From positions 44,761,536-44,825,535 of the forward strand of contig NC_080075.1 in the NCBI RefSeq assembly GCF_949987535.1: DNA of 64,000 nt. The letters run 5' to 3'. Below, one piece after another: positions 50,291 through 63,530 of this stretch. Both the position numbers and the translations under genes were made by a program. How positions within the stretch are numbered: the first letter of the stretch is position 1; each line of letters opens with the position of its first letter. The DNA comes from Balaenoptera acutorostrata. Lineage: Eukaryota > Chordata > Mammalia > Artiodactyla > Balaenopteridae. The notes under the pieces were generated by a model, which saw nothing but the letters and a program-made list of their open reading frames with translations, ran no database searches and was not told the DNA's origin.

Positions 50291-51659
50291 AAGAAAAAGG
50301 AGTAAACAGAGAACCAATAATTGAAGAAAACCTCATAATAGGCATTGAAATAGGTACTGAAATGTAGCAGAAAGGATATTGTATTAATTGGAATTATCCT
50401 TGACCATATAGTATTGATGATTTACACTGCTGTTGTCCAGTGTACATTGTATAGATTTGATGGTTTATCTCTTTGGGAAGATAAAAAAGGACACTAGCTA
50501 GAGCGAATTACAACATAGTACATTCCCAAGTTTGTGCATAAATTTTTTAGTACATGTATCAATTTAAAAACTGATGAAATGAACCAATTAGCAAAGAATT
50601 ATCTCTGCTAAGAATAGCTGTTATTAAATCCCTGCTATGAGAAAATAGAAACATTGTGATATCATTATTGTCTAGGTGATATTTCTTCCGAAAGTATTAT
50701 TAAAGGATTAACCTATAACATGTGCAAAATTTGAGTAAATTGAGAAAATACTGCAGTTCAATATAAAAATAATATGAGAAATTTAATCAGTTTGTATTAA
50801 GCAAGTTACTATACCTGTCTCTTTTTACAAAACTCTTTAGCAACTATTACTTATTTTAAAAATATAGGAAGGGAATTACATATTCAAAAGTTTTTAGATA
50901 ATTGAAATTAAATTCTTTACAAGGTTACCACTGGAAGAACATTTTAACTTATTTATTTCTTTCAGCATCACATAGTGTATTAGCAACCAGAATATGTAAA
51001 TATATTATCTAGAGCAAATATTCTGCCACTGCTCTCTCAGCATGCATTTTTGATGGCCTTAGTAAATGTGCAAAGAACAGATACAAGTAAATGTGGCTGG
51101 AAGTTATATAAATGCCTCTGCAAGTGCACTTATACAGGTTATCTTGTGGTGATGATCAAACTTTGGTTATAATATTTAAAGATCTTTTTATACTATGTCT
51201 ATTTTCATATTTCACCATTAAAATGTGTTGGCATTTAAAGAACAGAGATTCTAACTTTTTTTTGTTTCTTGATTTTTTTTGGTTTAATTTTATTCATCTA
51301 AAACTGGAATTAAAATAATTTATTTTTAAAAATAGAAAATGGAATACATCTAAAGTTAAAATTTTGCTTTTTTTTTTTGAAATATTATTCTTCTCCATAA
51401 GCCTACTTCCTCCTAGTAATGATTTAAAAACCTTGCATAGTTTGAATTTTCAGATACTGGAATGTTTAACAAAGTTTTTGCCACTTTAAAACACACCAGA
51501 AGATTTAAATCTTATTTTTTTCACTCAAAAAAAATTCAAAGTACCTGGTTACATAATAGTAGTTAAAATATTTAGTATTATTTAGATATAATATGCAAAA
51601 TATCTTTGTCAGTAAATATGATTTACCCAGTGCTGTATAACAAAAAAAAATTGGTTTTT
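50291..51659. other. Upstream flank, no gene seen
   Basis: AT-rich, no recognised element. The frame 51112-51318 is compositional. Confidence 0.5.
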
Positions 51660-52350
51660 ATTTGTGGTTCCTGGCACAGAGCTCCTAAAACCTTTGGAAT
51701 TTCCTAAGTGACTGGAGTGTCTTTTGTTATTCATAATAATGAGCTTTTTTTCACTATGAGTTTATGCTAATGAAGTGCTTCAAGGTGGCCCCTTAGATAG
51801 TTTGGAGAGACTGGCCACACTCATTGGAGGGGAGAGTGGCTGGAAATAGAGTTTAATCACCAGTGACCAATGATTTAATCATACGGGTCTAAAGAATAAG
51901 ACCTTAAAAAACTCACAAACAAGATTCAGGGAGCTTTGTGTTGGTAAATGCATCAACGTGCTGGGAGTGTAGTACTCCTAGAAAAGGCATGAAAGCTCTG
52001 CTCCTTCCTCCTAATACCATGCCCTGTGCATCTTATCCGTTTGGCTGATTTGTACCCTTTATAATAAACTAGTAATCCAAGTACAGTGATTTCCTGAGTT
52101 CTAATAATGAATCGTTCTAATAATTATTGAAGCTGAGGGTGAGGGTGGGTTGTGGGAGCTCCTGACTTTTAGTCAAGTCTGACAGAGTGCAGGACCCAGG
52201 AATTGTGACTGGTGTCTGAAGTGAGTGCAGTCTTATTTGACTGAGCCCTTCAATCTATGAAGTCTGATGCTAGCTCTGGGTAGTTAGTGTCGGAATATAA
52301 ATGAATTGTAGGACACCCAGCTGGTATCAGAGAATTAGAGAATTGTTGGA
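51660..52350 (+). repeat. LTR-like ancient interspersed repeat
   Basis: Blocks AAGTGCTTCAAGGTGGCC, CCATGCCCTGTGCATCTTAT, a polyadenylation-like TTTATAATAAACTAGTAATC, GGGTTGTGGGAGCTCCTGAC and GTAGGACACCCAGCTGGTAT form a sequence that I recognise as a dispersed mammalian repeat with LTR-like features. Family and exact ends are undetermined. No viral genes accompany it. Confidence 0.45.
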
Positions 52351-53274
52351 AAATGACCTATACAGATATTGCTCTCCATATAGTAAGTGATATTTAGTTC
52401 AGCTAATAGCATTTATGTAATAGCAAATGACATTATGAATTTGAATCTGTGGCATAACAATGAGAACCCCAGGATTTCAACTATTACAATTTCATTTTGT
52501 TGAACTGGTTTTAATCTCCCAGTATATTAACAGGACCCAAAAATGCAATGTCAGTAGGAGTAAATACCATGATTACATCTCTTACCATCTTAGCAATTTA
52601 AGGACTATTATTAGGAAGAAAAGAATCCGTCAAGAGGAAAAGCACACCAGACACAACTTGTGTATTTCTTCCATGATTTAATATGACTTATTAGATAACG
52701 GACACTAAATCAGTGTTCACAATACTTATTAATAGAAATTCCAATTCAAGTATTTTCTCAGCTAGCAGCTTTGGATAGAAGCTTTTTGACTGGCAGTTGG
52801 AATCATCATAAACAGAGGCAGAACTTTAGAACTGAAAAGAATTGGAAGAAACCCAAAAAAGGAACGCCATGAGTATTACTAACCAAAACCAATTTCATTG
52901 GATGATATATGTAGAGCAGTGTCTGTAACCAATCAGGTTTTCCATCCCTGTCTAGCCAACAGTGCTGAAGGTTTGCCCTTGCCCTAAGGCAGCTATTGTT
53001 TGAGGGAAAGTTGCTGCTCTTAACGCAAATTCAGTGACTTCAATTGTCTTCTCTGACATTACCAAAGAAAAGATGCCCTGGGCTGTTAAATATATATTTT
53101 TAAAAAACTGATATGCATTGGAGAAAGTCCAGATGATTGGCTCTTAAAATAATGCACTTGACTTCCAAGTTATGGTGGTCAGCTAAGCTTTGCTGATAGA
53201 GTTCCCCACTGAAAAGCCTCTGAAAACACAGGAACACTTGTAGAGTTACAATCGTACTATAAGGTAAAGTGAAT
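52351..53274. other. Upstream flank, no gene seen
   Basis: No recognised exon or repeat. The frame 52460-52681 has no domain. Confidence 0.5.
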
Positions 53275-53440
53275 GATGTGTTAAATATTATTTGAGGGCC
53301 TATTCTGGGCCAGGCACTGTTTTAGGTAAACATACAGAGACAATTCCCTGTCTTCTTCGAGATATCATTCTAGGTAGGGTAGAGGCTGACAGTATACACA
53401 TAATACATTAGAAGGTAAGGAGTTCTATGAGTGGGAGGGA
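53275..53440 (-). repeat. L2 3'-end fragment, inverted
   Basis: GAGGGCCTATTCTGGGCCAG, GCACTGTTTTAGGTAAACAT and CAATTCCCTGTCTTCTTCGA match the inverted 3' part of LINE-2. Confidence 0.6.
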
Positions 53441-53884
53441 TACACGGAATTGCCAAACTCTGAAAGTATTAATTTTGTAAAAGTATCAGATTGAGAAAGG
53501 ATGCCACTCATGTCTGCTGCACGGGCAGGCAGGTAGGAGATGGGAGAGAGTCCCTGCGTACCTCTATTCCCTATCCCCATAGCAGAAATAGAGGCCTGTG
53601 TTCAACCACAAAGAGTGGTGATTATTCCCCTGTTGGGGCAAGCAAAATTGACCAACACACTAAATTCCCTTATCCATTGAGTGTCCAAAAGTCACAGTAT
53701 ATAAACTAACCAGAGGTGAATAGGGCCAGGTGGGCCCCATAATGACTGTATATTAAATCACCTGTAAGTGAGAGTAGAAATAGGAAAAACATAGGGAATT
53801 AGTACTGTCTAGAGATTTTTATTTTCATCTGGCATTTTTAGTAAAAAATAAATCCAAACATAAGTTAATAAGCAGTCACACTAT

Positions 53885-54075
53885 TTGCCATAGAATTGTA
53901 ACAACACTGTGAGGTAAAGATTATCATCTCTATTTTAGAGATATGCTAAGTAAGGTAGAGATAAGTTAAGTGATTTGCCCAAGGTCACACCTCTAGTAGG
54001 TTGTAGAGCTGGGTTTGAACCCACGCAATATGATTTGAGATAGTATGCTTTTAAACAATATACCAGACTGCCTCT
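53885..54075 (-). repeat. MIR element, inverted
   Basis: AACACTGTGAGGTAAAGATT, then TTGCCCAAGGTCACACCTCT, then GAGCTGGGTTTGAACCCACG: the core and box B of MIR in reverse order. Confidence 0.85.
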
Positions 54076-55749
54076 CATTGTAAAGGAACCAGGTAGTGGA
54101 GGTAAATAAAATAGCCCTGTCTCAGTTGCACCAAATAAGCATTTGCTAGAAACCACAAATTTGGGAGTACACATCTATTGTTCTCCAGATTCAGGTATGA
54201 GAGGAGAATTTTGGCAGCATCCTGGTGGACACTGAGTAGGAGAAAGTTTGGAATCCGTGTTCACATTGTCAACTTACAACATGTAGGCCTGGATATACTG
54301 GTTGTATATTAAAGAATGAGTATATATATATTAAAGATTATATATCTTTATATATATTAAAGATTACTCATTAAAGAATGAGTAATGTAGAAAAAAAAAT
54401 CAACATGAGGAATCAATGAAAATATTATCTCATATAGTATAAGTCAACATGGACCTAAACACAATGGGCAAAGCATATCTAAATACTACTCAACTTAGGA
54501 AAAAAAAGTTAGTAAGTATCTATGTTGTACTCTTTACAATTTCAATAAAATTATGGGCTATAGGAATACAATGACAATGGAGTAGTCTGAAATATCAGAT
54601 GACATACAAAGAGCAGTAATGATCAAAACTGACACTGCAGAAAATCAAATTAGGAATTAAATAAAATGTGCATACAATTCAAGGTATGAACGTCACAGGT
54701 GATGTGAAAACAAGTGATCAATTGAGGTATAAGAAGACATAGTAGATCTATTAATTATCTTATTTTTAAACTAAAACTAAGAAAGAAATCAACCTTTACT
54801 AATACTTACTGTACAGATTACACTGGTGGCTTCCCTTTGTTAATATAGCACATGGTCGTGGATGACATTCAATACAAGTGGTATAAAGACAAAAGAGGAG
54901 AGAAGCCTCCATGGTACAGCCTGAGAAATTGGCAGGTTTTTTGTTGGTTTTTAGTTTTGTTTTTGCATATAGCAATGTGTATATGTACCTATACAATGTA
55001 TTACATGCCTAGGTAAATAGATTCAGAGATTGCATTTTCCTAAATCATAAAATATTTTTTCCAGTACTTGAGATAAGTCACTATGAAAAACTTCTGTACT
55101 GGTTACCTCATGACAAAAGACTTAAGAGAACTGTTGAACTTAAATATGAGCTAGAGATTTTTCTTTTATAAAAAGAAGCATTCCAGATTTTCTATAAAGA
55201 CAAATGGCTGTCAGGGGATTGCTAGTTGGTATACATTCTAGTAAAAACAAACACCTTAACGTGTTCCTTCATGGAAGTGATTTCTATCAACAAGTGAGAA
55301 AGTAACAGTTTTTTTTTAAAAAACTCACAGTAAGGAGAAAGATTTTGAAAATAAATATAAGGAAATATGTTCATCATAATGTGTTTGTGTGTGGCTGATA
55401 GTGATATAAATGTGTTATTGATAAAAACTCACACATCTCCATACTTCAAAACCTTGGGAACAAAATTTTTTAACGTAATTAAAAATGTTCCATGTGAGGA
55501 ATTTCAGTGAATTTTGAAATTTGTTAAAATTTTAACCAAAACCAAATTTTAACTCCAAAAAAACTGTTATTTGACATGGGTGTGAAAGTAAATATTATAG
55601 TTTATTAAATACAGCTAATTCAGCACTTATTCCACTTGGATCACATATCTTTGAATGTAATTCATTTCAGTTATATTAGCCACTAACAGCAAGTATCTAA
55701 AACTTAGATCTTAGAGACCTTGTATCAGAAGGTATTAAATCAAAGATTA
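54076..55749. other. Upstream flank with AT-rich simple repeats, no gene seen
   Basis: Contains a TATATATTAAAGA-type repeated patch at 54305-54385 that ends in a perfect 9-bp inverted repeat (TTACTCATT 54364-54372, AATGAGTAA 54377-54385). No exon or other element was recognised. Confidence 0.5.
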
Positions 55750-55757
55750 CCAAATCA

Positions 55758-56019
55758 GAACAGACTTGTGTTTGCTAAGGGGGAGAAGATGTTGGGGAGG
55801 GATGGAGTGGGAAGTTAGGGTTAGCAGATGCAAACTATTATATATAGAATGGATAAATTAGGTCCTACTGTATAGCCCAGGGAACAATATTCAATATCCT
55901 GTGATAAACCATAATGGAAAAGAATATGAAAAAGAATGTATATATGTATAACTGAATCACTTTGCTGTAGAGCAGAAATTAACAAATCAACTATACATTA
56001 ATAAATTTTTTAAAAATTT
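55758..56019 (+). mobile_element. 5'-truncated L1 3'UTR
   Basis: The sense L1 3' end of the artiodactyl/cetacean type: GGTCCTACTGTATAGCCCAG, GAACAATATTCAATATCCTG, GAATCACTTTGCTGTAGAGC, CAACTATACATTAATAAA. A short duplication, CCAAATCA, stands at 55750-55757 and 56020-56027. Confidence 0.82.
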
Positions 56020-56142
56020 CCAAATCAATGAGGCATATGCAATGACATTGCTGCACTAAAAATAATTCTCATTATTGTAAATTTTATAAATAATACTTTA
56101 GAGCAGGCATAAAGGGTTTTGCTCTTAATACATAAAAAAACT

Positions 56143-56220
56143 ATTTAAAATGTTTATTACATCTTTATCTTGTACCTTCTAATTTAAAATGTTTATTACA
56201 TCTTTATCTTGTACCTTCTA
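56143..56220. repeat. 39-bp perfect tandem duplication
   Basis: Two identical 39-bp units (56143-56181 and 56182-56220), each starting ATTTAAAATGTTTATTACAT and ending TTGTACCTTCTA. Confidence 0.95.
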
Positions 56221-57988
56221 ATTTTTTGCTTTTGCATACACTTATGATATAGTACACATGTATAATTTTAATAAATAAATAGAGATTTTTTTGTGGTGTA
56301 AAACAAGTCAACTGTGACACTCCTTACCTACTCTGACCACTTTGGCCAGAACTCCTTGTAAAATCTGCTCATGATATTTATTAGGGGAAAGATACTGGAG
56401 AATGCCTACCTGAAAAATGTTATATGTGATCTATGCAGATTTTTTACTGTAATCAACCTGTAATTTGGCTTGCTGGAGAATGGAATATGGTAACATAGAT
56501 ATGTTTTATCTGTGCAACTGAGTATAAAACTGAAGAACCACAAAACTGAAATGGCTTCTTTGAGAAAGAAGTTTCCATATCCATTGTTCAGAATTTGTTA
56601 TCTTCACCCATATTATCCTAATGCCAGAGAAAGGGATATTTTTGAAAACTGTAGCTAAAGGATTTGGCCTTTTCTAGAAAGAAATGCTACAGTTCTTGCC
56701 TATATCCTTTGAATCATTATTAAAGTTTGGTTATATCTTGGATAATATCTATTACTAGCCGGAGTCTACTTTGACAGTTCAACCTACTTAGTAAGCTGTT
56801 AGCTCAATTTTTTTTTTTTTTTTTTTTTTACTGATAGGGTACAATATAGAAGTGTAGATAGGCACTAGTATAGAGGACAATACAAATGAAAACAATGAAC
56901 TATTTGATTCTATAGAAGTTTATAAGAACAAGCTGAAAAAATGTATTTTAACAGAAAGAAATAGTTACACATTAATAGAAACTTTAGCAATGAACACAAA
57001 TAGGTGTCTCCAGTTCAGGTGTCTCAGTAACCCTTTACTTTGCAAGTGACCAAAGAACAGTTCAAACTGGCTTAAATAGTATGAGAAATATTTAGCTCAT
57101 GTAAGTGCAGAAACAGTCTTCACAGTGAGAGTCTTCCATATTGTTTTTATCCAGAAGTCTAATGGCGCCTCAGACCCTGATTTGTTTCCACAACTCTACT
57201 TCTTTCTGAGGTGTCAGCTTTATCCTGACCCCAGCTCTCCTGCTGCTAACTAATTAAAGCTTGTGTACCTTAGTGCCTGCCATTCTATGCCTAGTTTCCC
57301 TAGTCAGAAACAGTGGCTGCCAGAAGCTCAGAGGGCTACATATTTCCTTGCTTTTGTTGAGAGTAAGAGATTGACTGAAAGACAGTTTTGGTCTTTGCTC
57401 TGATTGAACCATCTGTGATGACTTTGGTCACCTCAAAGAAATTATCTTGGTCAGGTAATTCTATTTGGTGATGTGCCCATCCTAGAACTAAATATGGTGG
57501 CAAGGAGGTTTGTTGGGATTCTGTTGACAGGTTTAAGGTCCATCCTGGGAGCTAGAGCTCATATGCAGTCAATTTTATATAAACTTCAAAGCTAAAATTC
57601 TCGGAGGTCAGATTTACCAAAGGAAAATCTGGGAACTGGGTGTAATGGATGCTGTGGTACACTGTCTGTATCTTTCCTTCAGGACAGAGGGACTGGATTC
57701 ACCAGTTGCTGGGACTTTTGGTTGATGATGGATACAACTGAGGCCTTCTCCAGGAATTCTTCAGTCAAAGGATGCTATCTCACCTAAGATCTTACTCCCT
57801 TCTTGGGACAGCCCACATCACATAACCAGTTTGTGTGGGAACACAAAGGCCTGTCCCTTTTCCTCAATGTGGACAACTTCCATGGACCATCCTAGTCCTA
57901 GAAGCTTTGCTGTGACTATAGTACAAGTCCACTTCTCTGCACAACCAGACTTCCTTCACTGGTGGGGTTCCCAAGAGTATTCCCTATG
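56221..57988. other. Upstream flank, homopolymer and possible old repeat, no gene seen
   Basis: It holds a run of 22 T at 56808-56829. At about 57040-57640, blocks such as TTCAAACTGGCTTAAATAGT followed by TTTAGCTCATGTAAGTGCAG look like an old dispersed repeat that I cannot classify. No coding exon was recognised. Confidence 0.4.
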
Positions 57989-58330
57989 ATGGTTAATTTT
58001 TTTGTGTCAACTTGACTGGGACACAGATTACCCAGAATAGACATTATTTCTGAGTGTGTCTGTGAGGGTTTTTCTGGATATGAGTAGCATTTGAATGAGT
58101 GGACCAAGTAAAGCAGATTGTCCTTCCCAGTGTGTTCTACTCAGGGCCTGAATAGAACAAAAAAGTGGAAGAAGGGGAATTAACTAGCTCTGCCTGACTG
58201 TCTAAGCTGGGACCGGTGTCCTCTCCTGCCCTTGACTGGGATTACACCATTAGCCCTCCGGTTCTCAGAACTACACTACCAACTTTTGGCAGATAATGGG
58301 ACTTCTCAGCCTCCATTGTGAACCATGGAT
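57989..58330 (+). repeat. MaLR-like LTR fragment
   Basis: ATGGTTAATTTTTTTGTGTC, AACTTGACTGGG, CTGTGAGGGTTTTTCTGGAT, AAGTAAAGCAGATTGTCCTT, GGGCCTGAATAGAACAAAAA and GGGACTTCTCAGCCTCCATT occur in the order expected for a dispersed mammalian LTR-type repeat, in sense. It lacks the final polyadenylation end. Confidence 0.55.
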
Positions 58331-60500
58331 ACCTTTTTCATCTGTTTACCTTTAAGTTTTATGTATCCTTATATTTTAGATGCCTCTTATAATCAATTTA
58401 TAGGTTTTTTCAAATTGAGTCTAACAGCCTTTGTCTTTTTTGGATCATTTAGTTCATTGGCATTTAATGTAATTATTGTATTTGTATCTATTTTCTTATT
58501 ATTTGCTTTCTATTTGGTCCATATGTACTCTTTTTCTTGCCTTCTATGTCTTTCTTGCTTTCTATTTTAATGATTGAGAATTTTTTATTATTTCATTTTC
58601 TTTCTATTACTCTTAGTAGTTACATATCCTTTTACTACTTCATTAGATTTTATGTTAGAGATTATAACACGTCTTTGTTTTGTTAAAGTCCAACCACTTT
58701 TCATACATAGCAAAGATCTTAAAATATTTTATCACCATTTATCCCTTCATGAATTATTTGTTACTATTGTCATGTATTTAATTTCATATATATTTTTAAA
58801 TCTCATAATCTGTTATTATTTTTGTTTTATACAGTGTGTGTTCACATTTGCTCATGTAATTACAGTTTTATTGTTCTTCAATCCTTCCTACACAGCTAAG
58901 CCTCCTTTCAGGATTATTTTTTTCTGCTTGAAGATCACCCATATTTCTTTAGTGAGGATCTGCTAATGATGAATTTTCTAAGTTTTTGTTTGTTTAAAAA
59001 TATCTTTACTTCCTCTTTAGTTTGGATAGATATTTTTGAAATATATATTCTCCGGATGCTTTTTAAATTTTGTCTCTTTTTTGAGCAGTTTTAATTTGCT
59101 GTCCCACAGTGTTTTTTCTTTTTTGTATTCCTCCTGTTTGGGGTTCATGGCACTTGTAGAATGTTTGGTTTGATGGTACATCATTTTTTTTTTTAAATCT
59201 CAACCAATCTCTTTTCACATATGACTTCTACCCTGTTTGTTTTCTTCTGTCTCTCTGGAACCCCAGTTACATCTAAATTAGATCTTTTTGGTTGTATTTC
59301 CTGTGTGTCCTCTGTACTTTTCAATAATTTCAATCATTTGTCTCTCTGTGCTTAATTCTTAGTATTTTCTTCTGACTTGAATTCAATTCTCAAATCCTCT
59401 CTTTAGCTGTGTCTAACCTGCTTTTCCTGCTATGCATTCCATTCTCAATGTCACTGTAAGTATCTTCTTTTTAGTGTTAGAATTTACAGTTGATTCTCTA
59501 CTATTGCTATTACTTCTCTCCCAGTATTCTTGGTCTATTTTATTTCCTTGGGCATATTAACCATGACTATTTTTCTATTTTGAAAGTTATATTATCCCGA
59601 TTCCTTGTAGGTCTAGTTTTACTACCTATTGTTTCTTTTGGTTTAAGTCACTTTATCTTGTTTCTTCATATATATATGATTTTTATTGATTGAGTGACAG
59701 ATATTAAGATAACTTGAGATATAGGATGATGTTGCCATCTTCCACAGATGATTTATATTTACTTCTGGTAGGAAGCTAGTAGAAACAAGCAATAATCCTG
59801 GATTACCTTAAATCAATCAAATATTAGGTTTATTCAAGACTGAGCTTCAGTCTCTACAAAGGAAGGTCTGTCTGATTCACCCTTACTCCTTTTTTGTGGC
59901 CCAATAAAGTTTCCATGCCCTAGATCCCCCAACTTCCATATTTTTGCAGACTACACATAACTAATTTTTCTCTATGTCTTCACAAGTCCAACGAAATCTC
60001 TGCCCAGTTTCTCGGGTGGATCAGTCTTTCCAGAATCAGCATAAGCTTTTAAGGGGAAAGCAGCCCCAAATGCCTGGCTCCACCCTCTGAGTTTCTTTTT
60101 AGTTTTCTAGCATAAATTTTCAATGCCTGTTATCTTCTAAAGACTTGAAACAAATTTTCTTTTTGTTCAGCTTTCCTAGTTGTTCTCAGAGGAAGACTGG
60201 TCAAAATTTCCAAGTTCTCAATTATTGGAAATTGAACTCTCTAATCAAGTTTTAAAGTACCATCACTAGATAATTTTGAAATCTTCTCTTTATATATGCT
60301 GTTCTTTTGTTTACCTATGATATATATAGTTGTGACTAAGAATTTTAATTCTGTTTAAGATTGATTGGCATTCTCAATCTGAGTTTTGACGTTTTCAACA
60401 ACTCTGGAAGAATGTTTACCTCTTATCTTTTTGAATGTTGTTACTGACATTTTCAGTTGTTCTTCCATGTTTTTTAATTCCTCTTTTATATGTCTTATTA
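58331..60500 (-). repeat. Probable inverted 5' part of an old L1
   Basis: A T-rich plus strand with phrases such as AAATATCTTTACTTCCTCTT, TTTGGATAGATATTTTTG and TCTCTGGAACCCCAGTTAC. These resemble the reverse complement of the 5'UTR/ORF1 region of L1M-type LINEs. Hydrophobic frames on the plus strand (58325-58966) reflect T-richness, not membrane proteins. Ends and subfamily are uncertain. Confidence 0.4.
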
Positions 60501-61961
60501 TTTGTCTTCTTAATAGATTTTTATATCATTTCACCAGATTTATTTTGCATCTTAACTTTTATTCAGTTAGGTCTAAATTTCTCTTTACTTCACTTATTGA
60601 CTTTTTACACGTAATTACCTTATTATGAAAAACAACATCCAATATGATCCCAATTTTGTAAAAAAAATTAATATTTAGAAAATTAGAAACAAATGTATCA
60701 AAAAGTAAAAGCTCTCTAAAAAGCGTTGAAGAAATTATTTTAATTTTAATCTGTGCCCTTTCTATATTTTTCAAATTTTCTACCATGAGCTTATATTACT
60801 TTTGTAAGAAAAGAAATCCATAGTTTTAAAGGAAAGCAATCCATTTTGATAATTTTTTAATATGTTAATACCTTTATCTTCTTAGATATTTTTTCGGTTA
60901 TTAAATTAATCCCTATATAAGCCTGGTTCCCTGGCAAAATAGTTTTTGCATCTAAATCCCTACAGACTGTCCTGCCTAATTATAAAGACATATCAAACAG
61001 AAAACAATATATTAGACAATTCTTGATGAATATTTTCTAGATGATCAGTAAAATTGCAAATCTTTTCTTCATTGCATGAATGTTAATGCCTGAATATTTT
61101 TGCATTTCTTTGCCTTTCAACTGCAAAATTAGACTGCATGGTCAACTAACTGGTCTCTGGAATTAGAATAGTGGCTAGCTAACTAGTCTTTAAGTCTCTA
61201 CATTCACTGTGACTGCTGAGAATTTGATAGGCTATTCAGTTTTAAAACAGTCTTCCCCTGGACTGGAAAAACTAGTATATGTCTCAACAATCCCTGATCA
61301 ACTTCAGAATTTTTGATATTTCACAAAGCAAAATGTTTGTCTTATTTGTATGATTCAGTGAAAAAACCCAGATAAATGTTTAGCTAAGAGAAGCTTTATT
61401 TATGGAGCCTATTAAAATTTAACCCAATACAACCACATATATAAAAAAGTTAGAAAAAATTCTATTCTTTGCTTTGAATATTAGATTTTTGTGATAGAAC
61501 ACAAAAGTAAAGAAAATCAACCATTACTGAGGAATAGTAAAGGAATAAAATGTCTTTTTATTAATAAAATCCAAAACAAATGACACATGGCTATCCAAGG
61601 ATATATTTCTCTGGTTGTTTGTGAAGCTCATGTACAAACTTCCTTATTTCAAATGTCACTCACTATTTCAGATTTGTTTAACAGGCTAAAATCTTTATAA
61701 TTGCAAGTCAATTGCCATTCAAATAAAAAAGTCCTTGGTAAAGGGTTCATTTGCAAATCTTAAAAGAAATAGATTAACTCGTTTTTCCATTGATCCACTG
61801 AGTAATAAAAAAAACATTTTAAATCATACAATTTATAAAAATCATATCACATCTTCAGATAATATACAGAGAAACTTAAAACTTCTATGGTTTCAAACAC
61901 TATCACAGTTGAAATCATTTCAAGTTTATTATAATCCCATAGGTATGTGGTGGGTCAGGAG

Positions 61962-61964
<3 letters not shown>
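60501..61964. other. Upstream flank, no gene seen
   Basis: AT-rich, no recognised element. Confidence 0.5.
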
Positions 61965-62016
<52 letters not shown>

Positions 62017-62046
62017 AAAGAGAGAGAGACAAAGAGAAAGAAAGAG
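61965..62046. repeat. (TG)23 microsatellite with adjoining GA-rich tract
   Basis: Uninterrupted TG dinucleotides at 61965-62010, followed by AAAGAAAAAGAGAGAGAGAC and similar purine-rich sequence. Likely length-polymorphic. Confidence 0.95.
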
Positions 62047-62463
62047 ATTGAAAATGAACAGGAAGAAAAGAGAGACTTGATTCTATGACTATTAAACATA
62101 CACTTCTGACTAAGTTACAAAAGCTTTTAATCTTTAAAGTAATATGGAGAGAAAATGTCTTTTCACATGTGTAAAAGATGGCAGTATAGAATTAGGAATG
62201 TTTTATATCTGGTCTATATAGGGCAAAGATAAAGGTACCTCTAAAAATCTAATCTACAAGAAGGCCTTAGTAATATGATCTAACAAGTTAAAGTGAACAA
62301 TTTATTATGTAACATAACTTTGAGCAAATAGAAATGTATAAATCCCACTTGCATTGATTTAGCCTAGATTAGAATTATAGCTGAAATCATAGACCACAAG
62401 ACAACATTTGATGAGAAGAAAAAAGGTTGCTGAAACAATCGATTTTGATAATGTGATGCACTG

Positions 62464-62609
62464 GGGTTTGTTTGTTTTGGTTTTTCTGGCTGTGCCATGC
62501 AGCATGCAGGATCTTAGTTCCCTGACCAAGGATTGAACCCATCCCTCCCCCCCACCCCCCCGCATTGGGAGTGCGGAATCTTAACCACTGGACCACCAGG
62601 GAAGTCCCC
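62464..62609 (-). mobile_element. Short tRNA-derived SINE (CHR-1/ruminant-whale type)
   Basis: An inverted SINE of about 146 bp: read on the minus strand it starts GGGGACTTCCCTGGTGGTCC, has AGTGGTTAAGATTCCGCAC (box A region), a C/G-rich tract, GGGTTCAATCCTTGGTCAGG (box B) and ends in an A-rich AAAACCAAAACAAA tail. A perfect 11-nt duplication, GTGATGCACTG, stands at 62453-62463 and 62610-62620. It is distinct from the longer CHR copies. Confidence 0.93.
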
Positions 62610-62663
62610 GTGATGCACTGCTTTAGACTAGAATCACTAGGTAAAATACAGGCCATTCAGCTA

Positions 62664-62815
62664 AATTTGAATTTCAGACCAACAACAAATAATTTTTAGC
62701 AAAAGAATGTCCCATGCAATATTTGGGACATACTTACACTATAAAATTGTTGTTGTACTTATACCAAATTGTAGTTCTGTTAAAAATTATTTGTTGTTTA
62801 TCTGATATTCAAATT
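62664..62815. repeat. Palindromic element with nested hairpin
   Basis: Left arm 62664-62699 (AATTTGAATTTCAG...) and right arm 62780-62815 are reverse complements at about 32 of 36 positions. The 80-nt centre contains a second inverted repeat, TGTCCCA...TGGGACA (62708-62730). It looks like a decayed foldback-type dispersed element. Confidence 0.8.
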
Positions 62816-63528
62816 CAAGTGGACATCCTATATTTTTATTTGCTAAATCTCAAAACCCTATATTAGGCATTAACTAACATTATAAAGAATAATAGAGTAT
62901 ATTGAAAGATATGTATGCATTTTTTAAAAATAAAAAGAATTAGACAGGTGGTATAAAGGCCAGATAAGAAAAAAATGTTGAAATATAGTTTCTAATCAGT
63001 TATTATTAAGACCCAAGATATAAATAGTATCAGTCAGGTTTTATAACTAGTATTTATACACAGTCTGTATTTTGTCATCATAAAGTTGAATTTCTGAGTA
63101 GTTTTGTTTTTTACTGAGCTTTTCTGTGATCTACTGCTTTTTATTATAAAACAATTATATTGTCTCTTACAGGAAGTAACATTTACTCAAGGCTTTGATT
63201 ATTGTAAAACTCATTTTACGTATATTTGTTATGTAAAATTGTAAAAATGTTATAAGAACTATTATTCTTGGAGACTATACTTGTTGGAATTTGAGTTCAT
63301 TTACCTAAATTGTATTGTACATACTAATACCATGATTATTAACTCATTTTCTGTATTCTAATTTACTTAATCTCTAACGCGGTTGTATTTAAGTGGCATG
63401 AGTTTACTTGCATCATCTTAGACTTGGCTTTCTTCCTACAAGTCTGCTTGAAAACCACCTATTTTGTGATTCTACTAGATTTATTTCAGGGTACAAAGTA
63501 AATCATGTTTCAACAACTGAAACAACAT
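62816..63528. other. Upstream flank, no gene seen
   Basis: AT-rich, no recognised gene or repeat. Confidence 0.5.
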
Positions 63529-63530
63529 TA

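Noticed and set aside
58325..58966. Hydrophobic frames that resemble membrane proteins
   Set aside because: They come from T-rich DNA that looks like an inverted old L1. Phe/Leu/Ile richness follows from composition.
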